DNA from: JBAOHV01 sp037045265
Lineage (GTDB): Bacteria > Actinomycetota > Acidimicrobiia > Acidimicrobiales > Microtrichaceae
Length of the DNA: 64,000 bases
Assembly: GCA_037045265.1 (NCBI GenBank)
Contig: JBAOHV010000026.1
Span: forward strand, 76,897 to 140,896
Reading direction: 5' to 3'
Shown here: positions 18,688 to 29,187 of the stretch, in pieces
How positions within the stretch are numbered: position 1 is the first letter of the stretch
How the letters are laid out: each line of letters starts with the position of its first letter
The notes under the pieces: model-generated
Seen by the model: only the letters and a program-made list of their open reading frames with translations
Database searches by the model: none
Told to the model about the DNA's origin: nothing
Translations under genes and position numbers: made by a program

Positions 18688-19584
18688 TCAGGAGTCGCCC
18701 GGGTGGTCGCGCAGGAACTCCTGGAGCTCCTCGGCCAGTTCGTCGCCGCTGGGAAGTCGGTCGAAGTCGATCGTCGGAGCGTCGTCGGGACCGCCCAGAC
18801 CCTGGTCCATCAGTTCCTCGAGCTGGCTGATCATCGTCCGGTGCTCGGGGTTCTCGGCGACGAGCTCGTCCAGGCGTATGCGAGTGCCGCGGGCGTCGGA
18901 CGACAGCTGGCCCGCGTCTATCTGCAGCCCGGCGACGTCACCGAGACCTTCCAGCAACGCGACGCTCGCGGCTGGATAGGGCATCGATGCGACGTAGTGC
19001 GGTACCTGCGCCCACAACCCGAGCGTCGGCAGTCCCGCACCGTTCGCTGCGACGTCGATCACGGTGTGGATGCCCGCCGGCACGTCAAGGGTGCCGCGGA
19101 CGTAGCCGTGCAGGGAACCGGACAGCTCCGCCGACGAAGTCGTGATGGACAAGGCCGTTGGACGGGTGTGAGCAACTGGAGCGGGGTAGGCGCCGAGGGT
19201 GACGATCATCCGGCATTCGTGGTCATCCGCTATGTCCACGACGGCGTCGGCGAACGCCTGCCACTCGTAGTCGGGTTCGGCGCCGACCAGCGCCAGCACG
19301 TCGTTGCCGACGCCGTCGGTGCCGGCACGCAGCTCGATCCCCGGCCAGGTCAGCCCCGTCACCAGACCGTTGACCAGATGCATGATCGGTCGCCGCGAGC
19401 GGTGGTCCAGCAACCTGTCGGCATCGAACTCGGCGATCGTCTCGGCGTTCGTGGCGCTCACCAGTGCCGCCATGGCGTTGGCGCCGCCCCCACCGGAGTC
19501 GATCCATCCGTCCAGGGCGACGATCATCACCGGTTCGGTGAGGTCCGGGACGAACTGCACCTCGACGAGGGGGTCGTCGCTCAT
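18688..19584 (-). CDS. PAC2 (proteasome assembly chaperone 2) family protein
   Basis: This 298-residue protein has the PAC2-family layout: an N-terminal strand and glycine-rich turn (VMIVALDGWIDSGGGGANAMAAL), the RRPIMHLVNG segment and the APVAHTRPT stretch preceding the C-terminal domain. Actinobacterial homologues are often found in proteasome-containing genomes, but no direct function is established. Its ATG overlaps the stop of the phosphotransferase gene upstream as ATGA, so the two are coupled. It converges on the substrate-binding protein gene with only 15 bases between stops. Confidence 0.82.
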   Translation of the reverse strand: MSDDPLVEVQFVPDLTEPVMIVALDGWIDSGGGGANAMAALVSATNAETIAEFDADRLLDHRSRRPIMHLVNGLVTGLTWPGIELRAGTDGVGNDVLALVGAEPDYEWQAFADAVVDIADDHECRMIVTLGAYPAPVAHTRPTALSITTSSAELSGSLHGYVRGTLDVPAGIHTVIDVAANGAGLPTLGLWAQVPHYVASMPYPAASVALLEGLGDVAGLQIDAGQLSSDARGTRIRLDELVAENPEHRTMISQLEELMDQGLGGPDDAPTIDFDRLPSGDELAEELQEFLRDHPGDS

Positions 19585-20666
19585 TGGATCTCCTTGGAGG
19601 CGTCGTGGGTCAGCTCTGCCAGGCGGTCGAGCATGAACCGGAATCCTGAGATGGTCTGCTCGGGCACGTCACCCATGGCCCCGCCCACGTAGCGCGCGTA
19701 GACCCCGGCGATGATGCACATGAGCTTCCAGTACCCGAACGCCACGAAGAACGGCAGGTCAGAAAGGTCTCGGCCTGACTCCTGACCGTAGCGATCGACC
19801 AGATCGCGCTTGCGGGGGAACCCGTCTAGCGCGGTGGGTGAAGCCTGTGGCATCACCGCGTCCTCGTCGGGGTCGGACCAGTAGACCCACAGGAGTCCGA
19901 CGTCGGCGAGCGGGTCGCCGAGAGTGCAGATCTCCCAGTCGAGAACAGCGGCGATGGAGCCGTCGTCAGCGAGCATGCAGTTGTCGAGCCGGTAGTCGCC
20001 GTGCACGATCGTCGCGGGGCCCTGGGACGGGATCGAGGTGGACAGCAGGTCGTGCACGTCGTGCACCACCCGCAGGCCCAGGCCGCCCTCGACCTGCGCG
20101 TCCGAACCCTGGAACTGGGTGTACCAGCGCTTGAGCTGGCGGGCGACGTAGTCCTCCTTGCGGCCGAGTTGGCCGAGTCCCACACGGTCGACGTCGACGG
20201 CGTGTATCGACGCGAGCACGTCGACGATCGACTCGCCTGCACGCGACCGCTGGGCGGTGTCGAGCGCTGCGGCGTCATCGTGGGAGCGGATGACCCTGCC
20301 ATCGACGAAGTCCATCACGTAGAACGGGGCACCGTTGACCGCTGGATCCTCGCAGAGCCCCACCGTCGGCGGGACCGGGACGTCGGTCCGGCCGAGCGCC
20401 GAGATGATCGTGTGCTCGCGGGACATGTCGTGTGCTGTGGCCAGCACCTGGCGGAGAGGTGGCCGGCGCAGCACCCAACGGTTCGCGTCGACGTCGGTCA
20501 CCGAGTAGGTGAGGTTCGAATGCCCCCCGGCGATCAGCGCGAACTCGAGCGGTGCCGCCGCCCGGGGTACGTGCCGGGCGAACCAGTCGGTGACCGCGGT
20601 CGCGTCGATCCCTTCGGGAACGGCGGTGCTCACTGCAGCTGCTGATCGGTCGGTTGCGTCGGTCAC
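19581..20666 (-). CDS. Phosphotransferase family protein (APH/ACAD10-like kinase)
   Basis: The 361-residue protein belongs to the aminoglycoside phosphotransferase/choline kinase fold. It shows the nucleotide-binding start (IAGGHSNLTYSV, WVLRRPP), the Brenner catalytic motif IVHGDYRLDNCML and the metal-binding DWEICTLGDPLADVG. The motif style matches the ACAD10-like subgroup that accompanies acyl-CoA dehydrogenases, rather than antibiotic-resistance kinases. The substrate is unknown; a hydroxylated acyl compound is plausible from the subgroup (inference). It is divergent from the thioredoxin gene and coupled to the PAC2 gene. Confidence 0.85.
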   Translation of the reverse strand: MTDATDRSAAAVSTAVPEGIDATAVTDWFARHVPRAAAPLEFALIAGGHSNLTYSVTDVDANRWVLRRPPLRQVLATAHDMSREHTIISALGRTDVPVPPTVGLCEDPAVNGAPFYVMDFVDGRVIRSHDDAAALDTAQRSRAGESIVDVLASIHAVDVDRVGLGQLGRKEDYVARQLKRWYTQFQGSDAQVEGGLGLRVVHDVHDLLSTSIPSQGPATIVHGDYRLDNCMLADDGSIAAVLDWEICTLGDPLADVGLLWVYWSDPDEDAVMPQASPTALDGFPRKRDLVDRYGQESGRDLSDLPFFVAFGYWKLMCIIAGVYARYVGGAMGDVPEQTISGFRFMLDRLAELTHDASKEIQ

Positions 20667-20753
20667 GGCGCGCTCCGGGTCGGGTCGTGGCGGTGGGGCG
20701 GGGAGATCACGCTAGTGGCAGCGCCTCGTTCGCGGACGTCGAAGCCGGGCCCG

Positions 20754-20759
20754 TACACT
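20754..20759 (+). promoter_or_regulatory. -10 box for leaderless thioredoxin gene
   Basis: TACACT ends six bases before the ATG at 20766. It is the same box and spacing as in front of nadD. Confidence 0.5.
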
Positions 20760-20765
20760 CCGGTC

Positions 20766-21467
20766 ATGGTCGACGTCACCGATGCCACTTTCCAGACCGC
20801 TGTCATCGATCGTTCGGCGGTGGTGCCGGTAGTGGTCGACCTGTGGGCCGAGTGGTGCGGACCGTGCCGGACGCTCGGTCCGATCATCGAGGCGGTGGTG
20901 GCCGAGACCGAGGGGCAGGTGGAGCTCGCCAAGGTCGACGTCGACGCCAATCCGGCCATCGCACAGGCCTTCCGTGCCCAGTCGATCCCGGCAGTGCACG
21001 CGATCAGGGACGGTCGGCCGGTCGACTCGTTCCTGGGTGCGTTGCCCGAGGACAAGGTCAGGGAGTTCGTGCAACGCCTCCTGCCTGCCAAGGAGCTGAG
21101 CGAGGTAGAGAGGCTGATCGAGGCGGGCGACGAGGCGTCGCTGGTAGCCGCCCTGGAGCTCGAGGCCGACAACGTCGAGGCCATCGTGTCGTTGGCGGAG
21201 CTGTATGCAGGCGAGGAGCGTGGCGACGAGGCACTGGCTCTGCTCGAGCGCATCCCCGAGTCGGCAGACACCCGCCGCGTAGCCGCACTCGCACGCCGCG
21301 GCCCGCTGGCCGCCGCGGGCATGGAGGACCGTCTTGCGGAGCTCCTCGGATCCGTCAAGGTCGACGACGATGCGAGGCGGGAGTTCATCGACCTGCTCGA
21401 ACTGCTCACGGACGACGACCCTACGAAGGCCGACTGGCGCCGCAGGCTCAGCGCCCAGCTGTTCTAG
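20766..21467 (+). CDS. Thioredoxin-TPR protein (YbbN/CnoX-like co-chaperone)
   Basis: Residues 1-110 form a thioredoxin domain with an intact WCGPC active site (Cys31, Cys34) and the cis-proline segment SIPAVHAI. Residues about 115-233 are helical TPR-like repeats (LEADNVEAIVSLAELYAGEERGDEALALLERI). This is the architecture of YbbN/CnoX, which protects clients from oxidation and delivers them to folding chaperones. Many members have lost the CXXC; here both cysteines are kept, so redox activity is possible. The start is fixed by the -10 box just ahead. Confidence 0.9.
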   Translation: MVDVTDATFQTAVIDRSAVVPVVVDLWAEWCGPCRTLGPIIEAVVAETEGQVELAKVDVDANPAIAQAFRAQSIPAVHAIRDGRPVDSFLGALPEDKVREFVQRLLPAKELSEVERLIEAGDEASLVAALELEADNVEAIVSLAELYAGEERGDEALALLERIPESADTRRVAALARRGPLAAAGMEDRLAELLGSVKVDDDARREFIDLLELLTDDDPTKADWRRRLSAQLF

Positions 21468-21592
21468 GTGACAGCGCGGACCGGGCGGCGCGACCCGCCT
21501 GGCACGGGCCTGTCCGCCTGCCTCTCCGGCTACCGTCGGTGGTCTTCCCCCTGAGTCCGCACGAGTCGTGCCGCTGACCGACAGGGAACCCG

Positions 21593-22423
21593 ATGGAGAT
21601 CGACGGGCCGACCGGCGATCGAAGAGCAGAGGTGGCCGCGGGAGCTGACGTCTCCGGCCGGGCACAGGCGGTGTTGGACCGGCTGGTGCGCGACAGCGGT
21701 TCACCCGCCCCCCGCCGCGGGTGGTTGCGTGCAGTCCCGTTCCTTGTCGTGGCGGCCGCGGTGCTGGCCGTCGTGGCGTTCCGCAGGCCTGCCCCGATCG
21801 ATGAGCGCCTCCCGATAGCTACCTCTGCTTCGGCTTCGGAATCGAGTGGTACGAGCGCCGGGTCGTCCGCGGCCGGTTCGTCCGCGGCTGGTTCGTCCGC
21901 AGCCGGGTCCTCAACGGCTGCTGAACTGCCGGCCGTGGACTCCGACGGCATGGTCGTAGTGCATGTCGTGGGTGCGGTGGCCTCGCCCGGGGTGGTTGAA
22001 CTGGGCGCTGGGAGCAGGGTGGTCGACGCGGTCACCGCTGCCGGTGGACTCCGCACCGACGCTGATCCGGACCGTGTGAACCTGGCGGCGCCGCTCGAGG
22101 ACGGGCAGAGGGTGGTGGTGCCCGTCGTGGGTCAGGAACCGCCGGTCGAGATCGTCTCCAGCGGGACGACCCCGGGTGGCGCGGCCGGTGACACAGCCGG
22201 TGACACAGCCGGCAGCCCGCGTGCCTCGCCGATCGACTTGAACAAGGCGACCGCTCAGGAGCTCGACTCCCTTCCCGGGGTCGGCCCGGCGACCGCCGCT
22301 TCGATAATCAGCCACCGTGAGAAGGAGGGCCCGTTCCGGAGTGTCGACGACCTGCTCGACGTACGCGGAATCGGTGAGGCCAAGCTCGAGTCGATGCGCG
22401 ATCTGGTGGTCGTGGGCAGTTGA
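21593..22423 (+). CDS. comEA: Competence protein ComEA (SLBB plus helix-hairpin-helix)
   Basis: ComEA is the surface receptor that binds double-stranded DNA during transformation. The protein has a cytoplasmic N-terminus, one membrane helix (about residues 45-62), a low-complexity AGSSA linker built of in-frame repeats, an SLBB domain (VVVHVVGAVASPGVVEL, VVDAVTAAGGL) and a C-terminal pair of helix-hairpin-helix motifs (LDSLPGVGPATAASII, LLDVRGIGEAKLESM). A second small DNA repeat encodes AGDTAGDTAG before the HhH part. Its stop overlaps the comEC start as TTGA, showing an operon. Confidence 0.93.
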   Translation: MEIDGPTGDRRAEVAAGADVSGRAQAVLDRLVRDSGSPAPRRGWLRAVPFLVVAAAVLAVVAFRRPAPIDERLPIATSASASESSGTSAGSSAAGSSAAGSSAAGSSTAAELPAVDSDGMVVVHVVGAVASPGVVELGAGSRVVDAVTAAGGLRTDADPDRVNLAAPLEDGQRVVVPVVGQEPPVEIVSSGTTPGGAAGDTAGDTAGSPRASPIDLNKATAQELDSLPGVGPATAASIISHREKEGPFRSVDDLLDVRGIGEAKLESMRDLVVVGS

Positions 22424-24306
22424 GGGCGGCCCAGGCCGATGCGGGCCAGGCCGATGCGGGCCAGGCCGGCGATGGCAGCCAGCCCATGCGGACCCGGTCG
22501 CTGCAGCGCACCGACGTGGCCTTCCTGTGTGCTGCAGGGGCAACGGTCGCGGCTGGTTGGTTCACGTTGCCTGTCGACCCGACGGCTGCGCTCATCGTTG
22601 CGGTGGTGTTGGCGTGCGGGGCGTCGGCGATCCGCGAGCCGATGCTCCTGGCCGCGGCAGCGGTGCTGTTCGTCGGTGCCAACTCGGGCGAGCAGATGAG
22701 GGCGCTCGGTACCGACCTGCCGGCCGATGTGGAAGGTGTTGCGGTGCTCGTGGGTGACCCGCGCAGGTCGGACTTCGGTTGGCAGGTACTCCTGTCGGTG
22801 GGGAGTCGCCGGTATGCCGCCTCGGTCGACCACGAGCAGGGGAGGACGCTGTCATCGCTCGCCACCGGCGACCACGTGATCGTCGACGGTCGTCCCCGGC
22901 CTCTGCGCAACGCCCCTATCGGCTGGGTCCGCTCCAACCACCTCGCCGGTCGCCTGATGGTGCGCCACATGGAGCGGGGCCCGCGTGCGGCGCCGTGGTA
23001 CCGGTTGGCGAACGGTGCCAGACAGGTGCTCTCGGACGGATCACGTTCGTTCGAAGACGAACGGCGCCCCTTGTACCTGGGCATGGTCATCGGCGACGAC
23101 CGGGATCTGTCGGAGCTGCGTGAGTTCCGGTTCGTCACTGCCGGGCTGACTCATCTGAGCGCGGTGTCCGGACAGAACGTCGGGTTCGTGCTGATCCTCT
23201 TCTCGCCGCTGCTGACCCGCATCGGAAGGCGTGGTCGCTGGGTGGCGACATGTGTCGTGCTCGTCTTCTTCGTGCTGGTCACACGCGCTGACCCGTCCGT
23301 CATGCGGGCATCGGTGATGGCGGCAGTGGTAGCGGCGTCCCTGTCGAGTGGACGGTCGCTGCACACGGCTCGGGCGCTGGCTGTCGCGGTGGTCGTGCTG
23401 CTGGTCGTGGACCCGCTGATGGTGCACTCGCTCGGCTTCGCCCTTTCGGTCACCGCGACGCTCGCCCTGGTGCTGGTGGGTCCTGCGTTGGCACCGCACC
23501 TGCCCGGGCCACGGTGGCTCAGGGCTCCACTGGCAGCGACCATCACCGCCCAACTGGCCACCGCGCCGCTGCTGGCGTCCATCGGTTCGACCCCTTCGCC
23601 GATGTCGGTGCCAGCCAACCTCCTGGCGGTGCCCGTGGCAGGAGTGGTCATGGTGCTCGGGATGACGGTCGGCGTGGTGGCGGGACTGGTCGCGGAACCG
23701 ATGGCAGCAGTGCTCCAGATGCCGGCTCGGTCGGCGGTCACGTGGGTCGACCTGGTCGCCGGAGTCGCGTCGTCGGTTCCATGTCGCCCGATCGGGCCAG
23801 GACGACTGGCGCTCGTAGCGGGTCTCGGGGCCGTGTCGCCGATGATGAGGATCAGGCAGGCCAGAACCGGCGTTGCCGATCCCGAGCGGAGGCCGTGGGT
23901 CCGGGTCTGTCAGCGGCTCTCGGTCGCAGGTGCAGTGCTGGTCCTGGCCCTGTCGTGCTGGCCGACTCCACCGAGCGTCGGGGTCAGCCGACCGGCAGCG
24001 GGAGTTGATGCGGTGGTGGGCGCGTGTGGCGGAGTGGTGCTCCGGGTGGGACGCGAGGCGGATGGCGGCGAGGCGCTGTCGGCGGCGTCCACCTCTGGTC
24101 TGCGGCGGATCGACGTGCTGGTGGTCGGCCGGGGCGCTGGTCGGGCGGCAGCGGCGATCGCCGAGCAGTGGACGGTCCGTCGTCGCCTGGATGAGGGTCC
24201 GATGCTGGGGCCCACGACCTTGAGCGTCGGTGGCGTGGACGTCGTGGTCCGCGACGGTCTGGCGGAGATCAGCCCGTCTGAGCGGCCGTGTAGGTTGGGC
24301 GGGTGA
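22420..24306 (+). CDS. comEC: Competence channel protein ComEC/Rec2
   Basis: ComEC forms the membrane channel that passes single-stranded DNA into the cytoplasm. The 628-residue protein starts with hydrophobic helices and an OB-like DUF4131 segment, followed by the Competence domain core (LTHLSAVSGQNVGFVLILFSPLL, RASVMAA) and further helices. The C-terminal metallo-beta-lactamase region is short and degenerate: I see no HXHXDH zinc motif, so nuclease activity is probably lost or supplied elsewhere. The TTG start overlaps the comEA stop, and the first codons repeat QADAG three times as a DNA tandem duplication. Confidence 0.92.
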   Translation: MRAAQADAGQADAGQAGDGSQPMRTRSLQRTDVAFLCAAGATVAAGWFTLPVDPTAALIVAVVLACGASAIREPMLLAAAAVLFVGANSGEQMRALGTDLPADVEGVAVLVGDPRRSDFGWQVLLSVGSRRYAASVDHEQGRTLSSLATGDHVIVDGRPRPLRNAPIGWVRSNHLAGRLMVRHMERGPRAAPWYRLANGARQVLSDGSRSFEDERRPLYLGMVIGDDRDLSELREFRFVTAGLTHLSAVSGQNVGFVLILFSPLLTRIGRRGRWVATCVVLVFFVLVTRADPSVMRASVMAAVVAASLSSGRSLHTARALAVAVVVLLVVDPLMVHSLGFALSVTATLALVLVGPALAPHLPGPRWLRAPLAATITAQLATAPLLASIGSTPSPMSVPANLLAVPVAGVVMVLGMTVGVVAGLVAEPMAAVLQMPARSAVTWVDLVAGVASSVPCRPIGPGRLALVAGLGAVSPMMRIRQARTGVADPERRPWVRVCQRLSVAGAVLVLALSCWPTPPSVGVSRPAAGVDAVVGACGGVVLRVGREADGGEALSAASTSGLRRIDVLVVGRGAGRAAAAIAEQWTVRRRLDEGPMLGPTTLSVGGVDVVVRDGLAEISPSERPCRLGG

Positions 24307-25163
24307 TCCTGGAGCTGGGTCCGGACCACCGGTACGACATAACCCACCGGGCGTTGGTGATGGGGATCCTCAACCGGACACCTGACTCCTTCTTCGACGG
24401 CGGGCAGTACTTCGACTTCGACGGCTTCCTCGCCAAGGCCGCAGCACTGGTGGAGGCCGGTGCCGACTTCCTCGACGTCGGTGGCGTCAAGGCGGGCCCG
24501 GGGCCCGAGGTCGGAACCGAGGAGGAGCTCGAGCGGGTCGTTCCTGCGGTCGCCGCCCTGCGTGACCGTTTCGACGTGCCGATCTCGGTGGACACCTGGA
24601 ACCCGGTGGTGCTGCGTGCCTCTCTCGAGGCAGGAGGCGCTGTCGGCAACGACATCTCGGGGTTTGCAGATCCCGAGTACCTGCCGATCTGTGCGGAGTT
24701 CGGAGCGAGTGTCGTGGCCACCCACATCCGGCTGGGGCCGCGTATCGCGGACCCGGAACCCGTCTACGACGACCTGTGCGCCGATGTCCGCGGGTTCCTC
24801 CACGACCGTGCCCGGATGGCCTTGGATGCAGGGATCCCGAGTGCCCGGATCATGGTCGACGACGGCCTGGACCTGGGCAAGACGGAGCCACAGTCCCTGG
24901 AGCTCCTACGCACTTCGGACCAGCTCGCTGCGCTGGGCTACGCCGCGTTCCTTTCGGCGTCCAACAAGCGGTTCCTGGGCGAGCTGCTCGACCTCGAGGT
25001 GGGCGACCGCCGTGAGGCCAGCCACGCTGCGCACGTCCTCGGTATCACCCTGGGCTGTCGGGTCCTGAGGGCGCACGATGTCAGGGGGGCTCGTCGCACT
25101 GCCGACATAGTCGCGGAACTGCTCGAGCGTCAGGCCAGGCAGGCCGGACAGGTCAGGTGCTGA
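24303..25163 (+). CDS. Dihydropteroate synthase-like protein (FolP paralogue)
   Basis: The TIM-barrel landmarks of dihydropteroate synthase are present: MGILNRTPDSFFDGG, SVDTWNP, NDISGF, a lysine in SASNKRFLG and the ending LRAHDV. Several substrate-binding motifs differ. The pterin/pABA loop normally ending STRPG reads VGGVKAGPG, and the DPGIGFGK strand reads DDGLDLGK. It therefore looks like the divergent FolP2-type group of Actinomycetota, some of which lack DHPS activity. No other folate genes are adjacent. TAGGTT ends six bases before the GTG start, and the start overlaps comEC by GTGA. Confidence 0.78.
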   Translation: MILELGPDHRYDITHRALVMGILNRTPDSFFDGGQYFDFDGFLAKAAALVEAGADFLDVGGVKAGPGPEVGTEEELERVVPAVAALRDRFDVPISVDTWNPVVLRASLEAGGAVGNDISGFADPEYLPICAEFGASVVATHIRLGPRIADPEPVYDDLCADVRGFLHDRARMALDAGIPSARIMVDDGLDLGKTEPQSLELLRTSDQLAALGYAAFLSASNKRFLGELLDLEVGDRREASHAAHVLGITLGCRVLRAHDVRGARRTADIVAELLERQARQAGQVRC

Positions 25164-26173
25164 TGGGTGACCACGTGCCGATCCATCTGGTCAAGGGCGG
25201 TGACGAGGTCCTTCTCGCTGACGGCGCCCGGGATCTGGTCGACCGCCTGGTGGGGGACAGCGACCGCAACGAGGTGCTCAGCGAGTTCAGCGGCGACGAC
25301 TACTCGGTGGGCGACGCGCTGATCGCCGCGTCCACCGTGTCGATGTTCGGGGCGCGGATCGTGGTCGCCCGAAACGCTGGTCGCTTCGTCACAGATGACG
25401 TCGCTCCGCTCGCCGCCTACCTGGCCGATCCGGCCCCCGACTCGACGCTGGTGCTCGTGTGGGAGCGTGCAGTCAACCCTCAGAGCAAGCTGAATCCGGT
25501 GCCCAAGAAGCTCGCAGACGCGATCAAGTCGGCGGGCGGCGAGGTCCACAACTGCGGGCTGCCCGGTGGCAAGGGCCGCGAGATGTGGGCGAACGAGCAG
25601 ATGGACGCGGCTTCGGTCCAGTTGACCCCACGGGCCCGCAAGCTGATCGTCGAGCGTCTGGGCGATGACCTGAACCGCCTCGGTGGGGTCCTCACGGTGC
25701 TGGACGCGACGTTCGGTACGGGTCGGCTCGATCCCGACGACGTCGAGCCGTACCTGGGTGAGGCGGGTGCGGTGCCACCGTGGGACCTGACCGACGCGAT
25801 CGACAGTGGCGACATCGGCGGGTCGGTGACGAATCTGCACCGCCTGCTCGGCAACGGAGCGCGACACCCGTTGCAGGTGATGGTCACGTTGCAGACCCAT
25901 GTCGAACGCATGTTGCGCCTTGACGGTTCGGGAGCACGCGACGAGCGGGCGGCCGCGGAGCTCCTCGGGATCAAGGGCTCGACCTTCCCTGCCAAGAAGG
26001 CGCTGGCCCAGGCCAGGAAGTTGGGGAGCGACAGGATAGCCAGGGCGAACCGGCTGGTCGCTGCTGCAGATGTTGACCTGCGCGGTCGCACGGAGCAGAG
26101 CGGGACAGCGGTCCTCGAGACCCTGGTAGCTCGTCTGGCCGCGCTGTCAGGAAGGAAGCAGCAGCGTCGCTGA
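25163..26173 (+). CDS. holA: DNA polymerase III subunit delta
   Basis: HolA is the clamp-loader subunit that opens the beta sliding clamp. The protein (about 336 residues) shows the family pattern IHLVKGGDEVLLADGARDLV at the N-terminus, VWERA at the end of the first domain, LGDDLNRLGGVLTVLDATFG in the middle and LLGIKGSTFPAKKALAQARKLG at the end. The ATG at 25163 overlaps the previous stop (TGATG). holA next to comEC and rpsT is a widespread bacterial arrangement. Confidence 0.92.
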   Translation: MGDHVPIHLVKGGDEVLLADGARDLVDRLVGDSDRNEVLSEFSGDDYSVGDALIAASTVSMFGARIVVARNAGRFVTDDVAPLAAYLADPAPDSTLVLVWERAVNPQSKLNPVPKKLADAIKSAGGEVHNCGLPGGKGREMWANEQMDAASVQLTPRARKLIVERLGDDLNRLGGVLTVLDATFGTGRLDPDDVEPYLGEAGAVPPWDLTDAIDSGDIGGSVTNLHRLLGNGARHPLQVMVTLQTHVERMLRLDGSGARDERAAAELLGIKGSTFPAKKALAQARKLGSDRIARANRLVAAADVDLRGRTEQSGTAVLETLVARLAALSGRKQQRR

Positions 26174-26177
26174 GGTA

Positions 26178-26267
26178 GCAGACCAGGCCGGCGTGGTCTG
26201 CCGGGGCGCGAAACAGCCCGGCCACCAGGACCGGGCTGCGTCCAGGAGTCGGCTCTCGGAGAAGAGC
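26178..26267. terminator. Three hairpins between convergent holA and rpsT
   Basis: GCAGACCA/TGGTCTGC (26178-26201), CAGCCCGG/CCGGGCTG (26214-26238) and GGCTCT/AGAGCC (26249-26267) form successive stems in the short gap between two convergent genes, consistent with bidirectional termination. Confidence 0.6.
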
Positions 26268-26284
26268 CCGCTCGGACCGGGAGC

Positions 26285-26551
26285 TCAGCTGGCCCGGGAC
26301 TGGTTGAGGCTGCGCGTCAGGCGGGACTTGCGGCGGGCCGCGGCGTTCTGGTGGTAGACGCCCTTGGTGGCAGCGGTGTCGATGGCCTTGATGGCGGCTC
26401 GGGTGAGCTCCGCGGCGTCATCGGCGCCTTCGGCGATAGCTGTCTCAGCGGACTTGGTGCGGGTCTTCACCTCGGACCGCACGGACTTGTTGCGCTCGCG
26501 GGCGGCTTCGTTGGTGCGGTTGCGCTTGATCTGGCTCTTGATGTTCGCCAT
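26285..26551 (-). CDS. rpsT: 30S ribosomal protein S20
   Basis: The 88-residue basic protein begins MANIKSQIKRNRTNEAARER and ends with AARRKSRLTRSLNQ, the standard bS20 pattern. It binds 16S rRNA early in assembly. It is divergent from lepA, with about 130 bases between starts that should hold both promoters. Confidence 0.97.
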   Translation of the reverse strand: MANIKSQIKRNRTNEAARERNKSVRSEVKTRTKSAETAIAEGADDAAELTRAAIKAIDTAATKGVYHQNAAARRKSRLTRSLNQSRAS

Positions 26552-26680
26552 TGGTGTGGTCGATCTCTTCGCGTGGGGGTTCAGGGAACCGGTAGAGGTT
26601 AGCCGTCCTGGGTCGGGACGTCACCTTCGCCGGGGTCGATGCTGGCATGGGCCGGGGCAGCGGGCAGAATGGGCTACGTC

Positions 26681-28468
<1,788 letters not shown>

Positions 28469-28528
28469 GAGGGCGTAGTGTGGTCCTCGAGCGTGTTCTC
28501 CTGACGGGGACGGCGAGAGGAGCCCCCG

Positions 28529-29179
28529 TTGCGTCACGTAGATCCATCGGTCGGCTGGGACGACCCAGCGTTCACCCAGCCCCCGGCTGATGACGGCCTT
28601 CGCCCGGGGTGGCAGCTGACGGCGTTGTACCTGGGCACGACCGTCGTGCTGGCTTCCGTCTACCTGTGGTCGATCGCAGTTCCGGGGCTGCGCTTCTTCG
28701 CTTGGGCAGCAAGCCTGGCCGGATTGGCACTGATGGGGTTCGTGTGGATCGTGCTCGGGGTGGTGGCCGCGGTTCGTACAGTGCGAAAAGGCGCTCGGAA
28801 GGTCACCCTGCCGTTGGTGACGTCGCTGGCGGTGGTGCCGATCGTCGCTGTCCTTCTGCTGGGAGCCAGGTTGCTCGACGCCCCGCTGCGTCTCCGCGTC
28901 GAGCTCTCGCGGGGTCAGCTCACCGACTACGCGGAGTCGCTGCTGGCCGAGGGCCGACCCGATGTGGTCACGCCCGAGTCGATTGCCGGTTTCCCGCTCA
29001 GCTCGGTCGTGGTCCGCGACGGCGCAGTGTTCCTCTACGACATCGACGGAGCGCTGTTCGACGATGCCGGGCTGCTCTACCTGCCTGAAGGGCAGCCGTC
29101 CGATGTCGCAGGGCCCATGGAGTCGCCCAGCTTCCGCTCGCTGGGCGGCGGGTGGTGGAGCTTCACCGCGAGTTGGTGA
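28529..29179 (+). CDS. Membrane protein of unknown function
   Basis: I do not recognise this 216-residue protein. It has three hydrophobic helices at residues about 27-50, 54-82 and 93-116, then a soluble C-terminal domain of about 95 residues rich in acidic and aliphatic residues (SLLAEGRPDVVTPESIAGF, GAVFLYDIDGALFDDAG). The start is TTG behind a good ribosome binding site (AGAGGAG). It follows lepA by 60 bases in the same direction and converges with the HNH endonuclease gene eight bases later. Confidence 0.7.
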   Translation: MRHVDPSVGWDDPAFTQPPADDGLRPGWQLTALYLGTTVVLASVYLWSIAVPGLRFFAWAASLAGLALMGFVWIVLGVVAAVRTVRKGARKVTLPLVTSLAVVPIVAVLLLGARLLDAPLRLRVELSRGQLTDYAESLLAEGRPDVVTPESIAGFPLSSVVVRDGAVFLYDIDGALFDDAGLLYLPEGQPSDVAGPMESPSFRSLGGGWWSFTASW

Positions 29180-29187
29180 GTGCTGCG

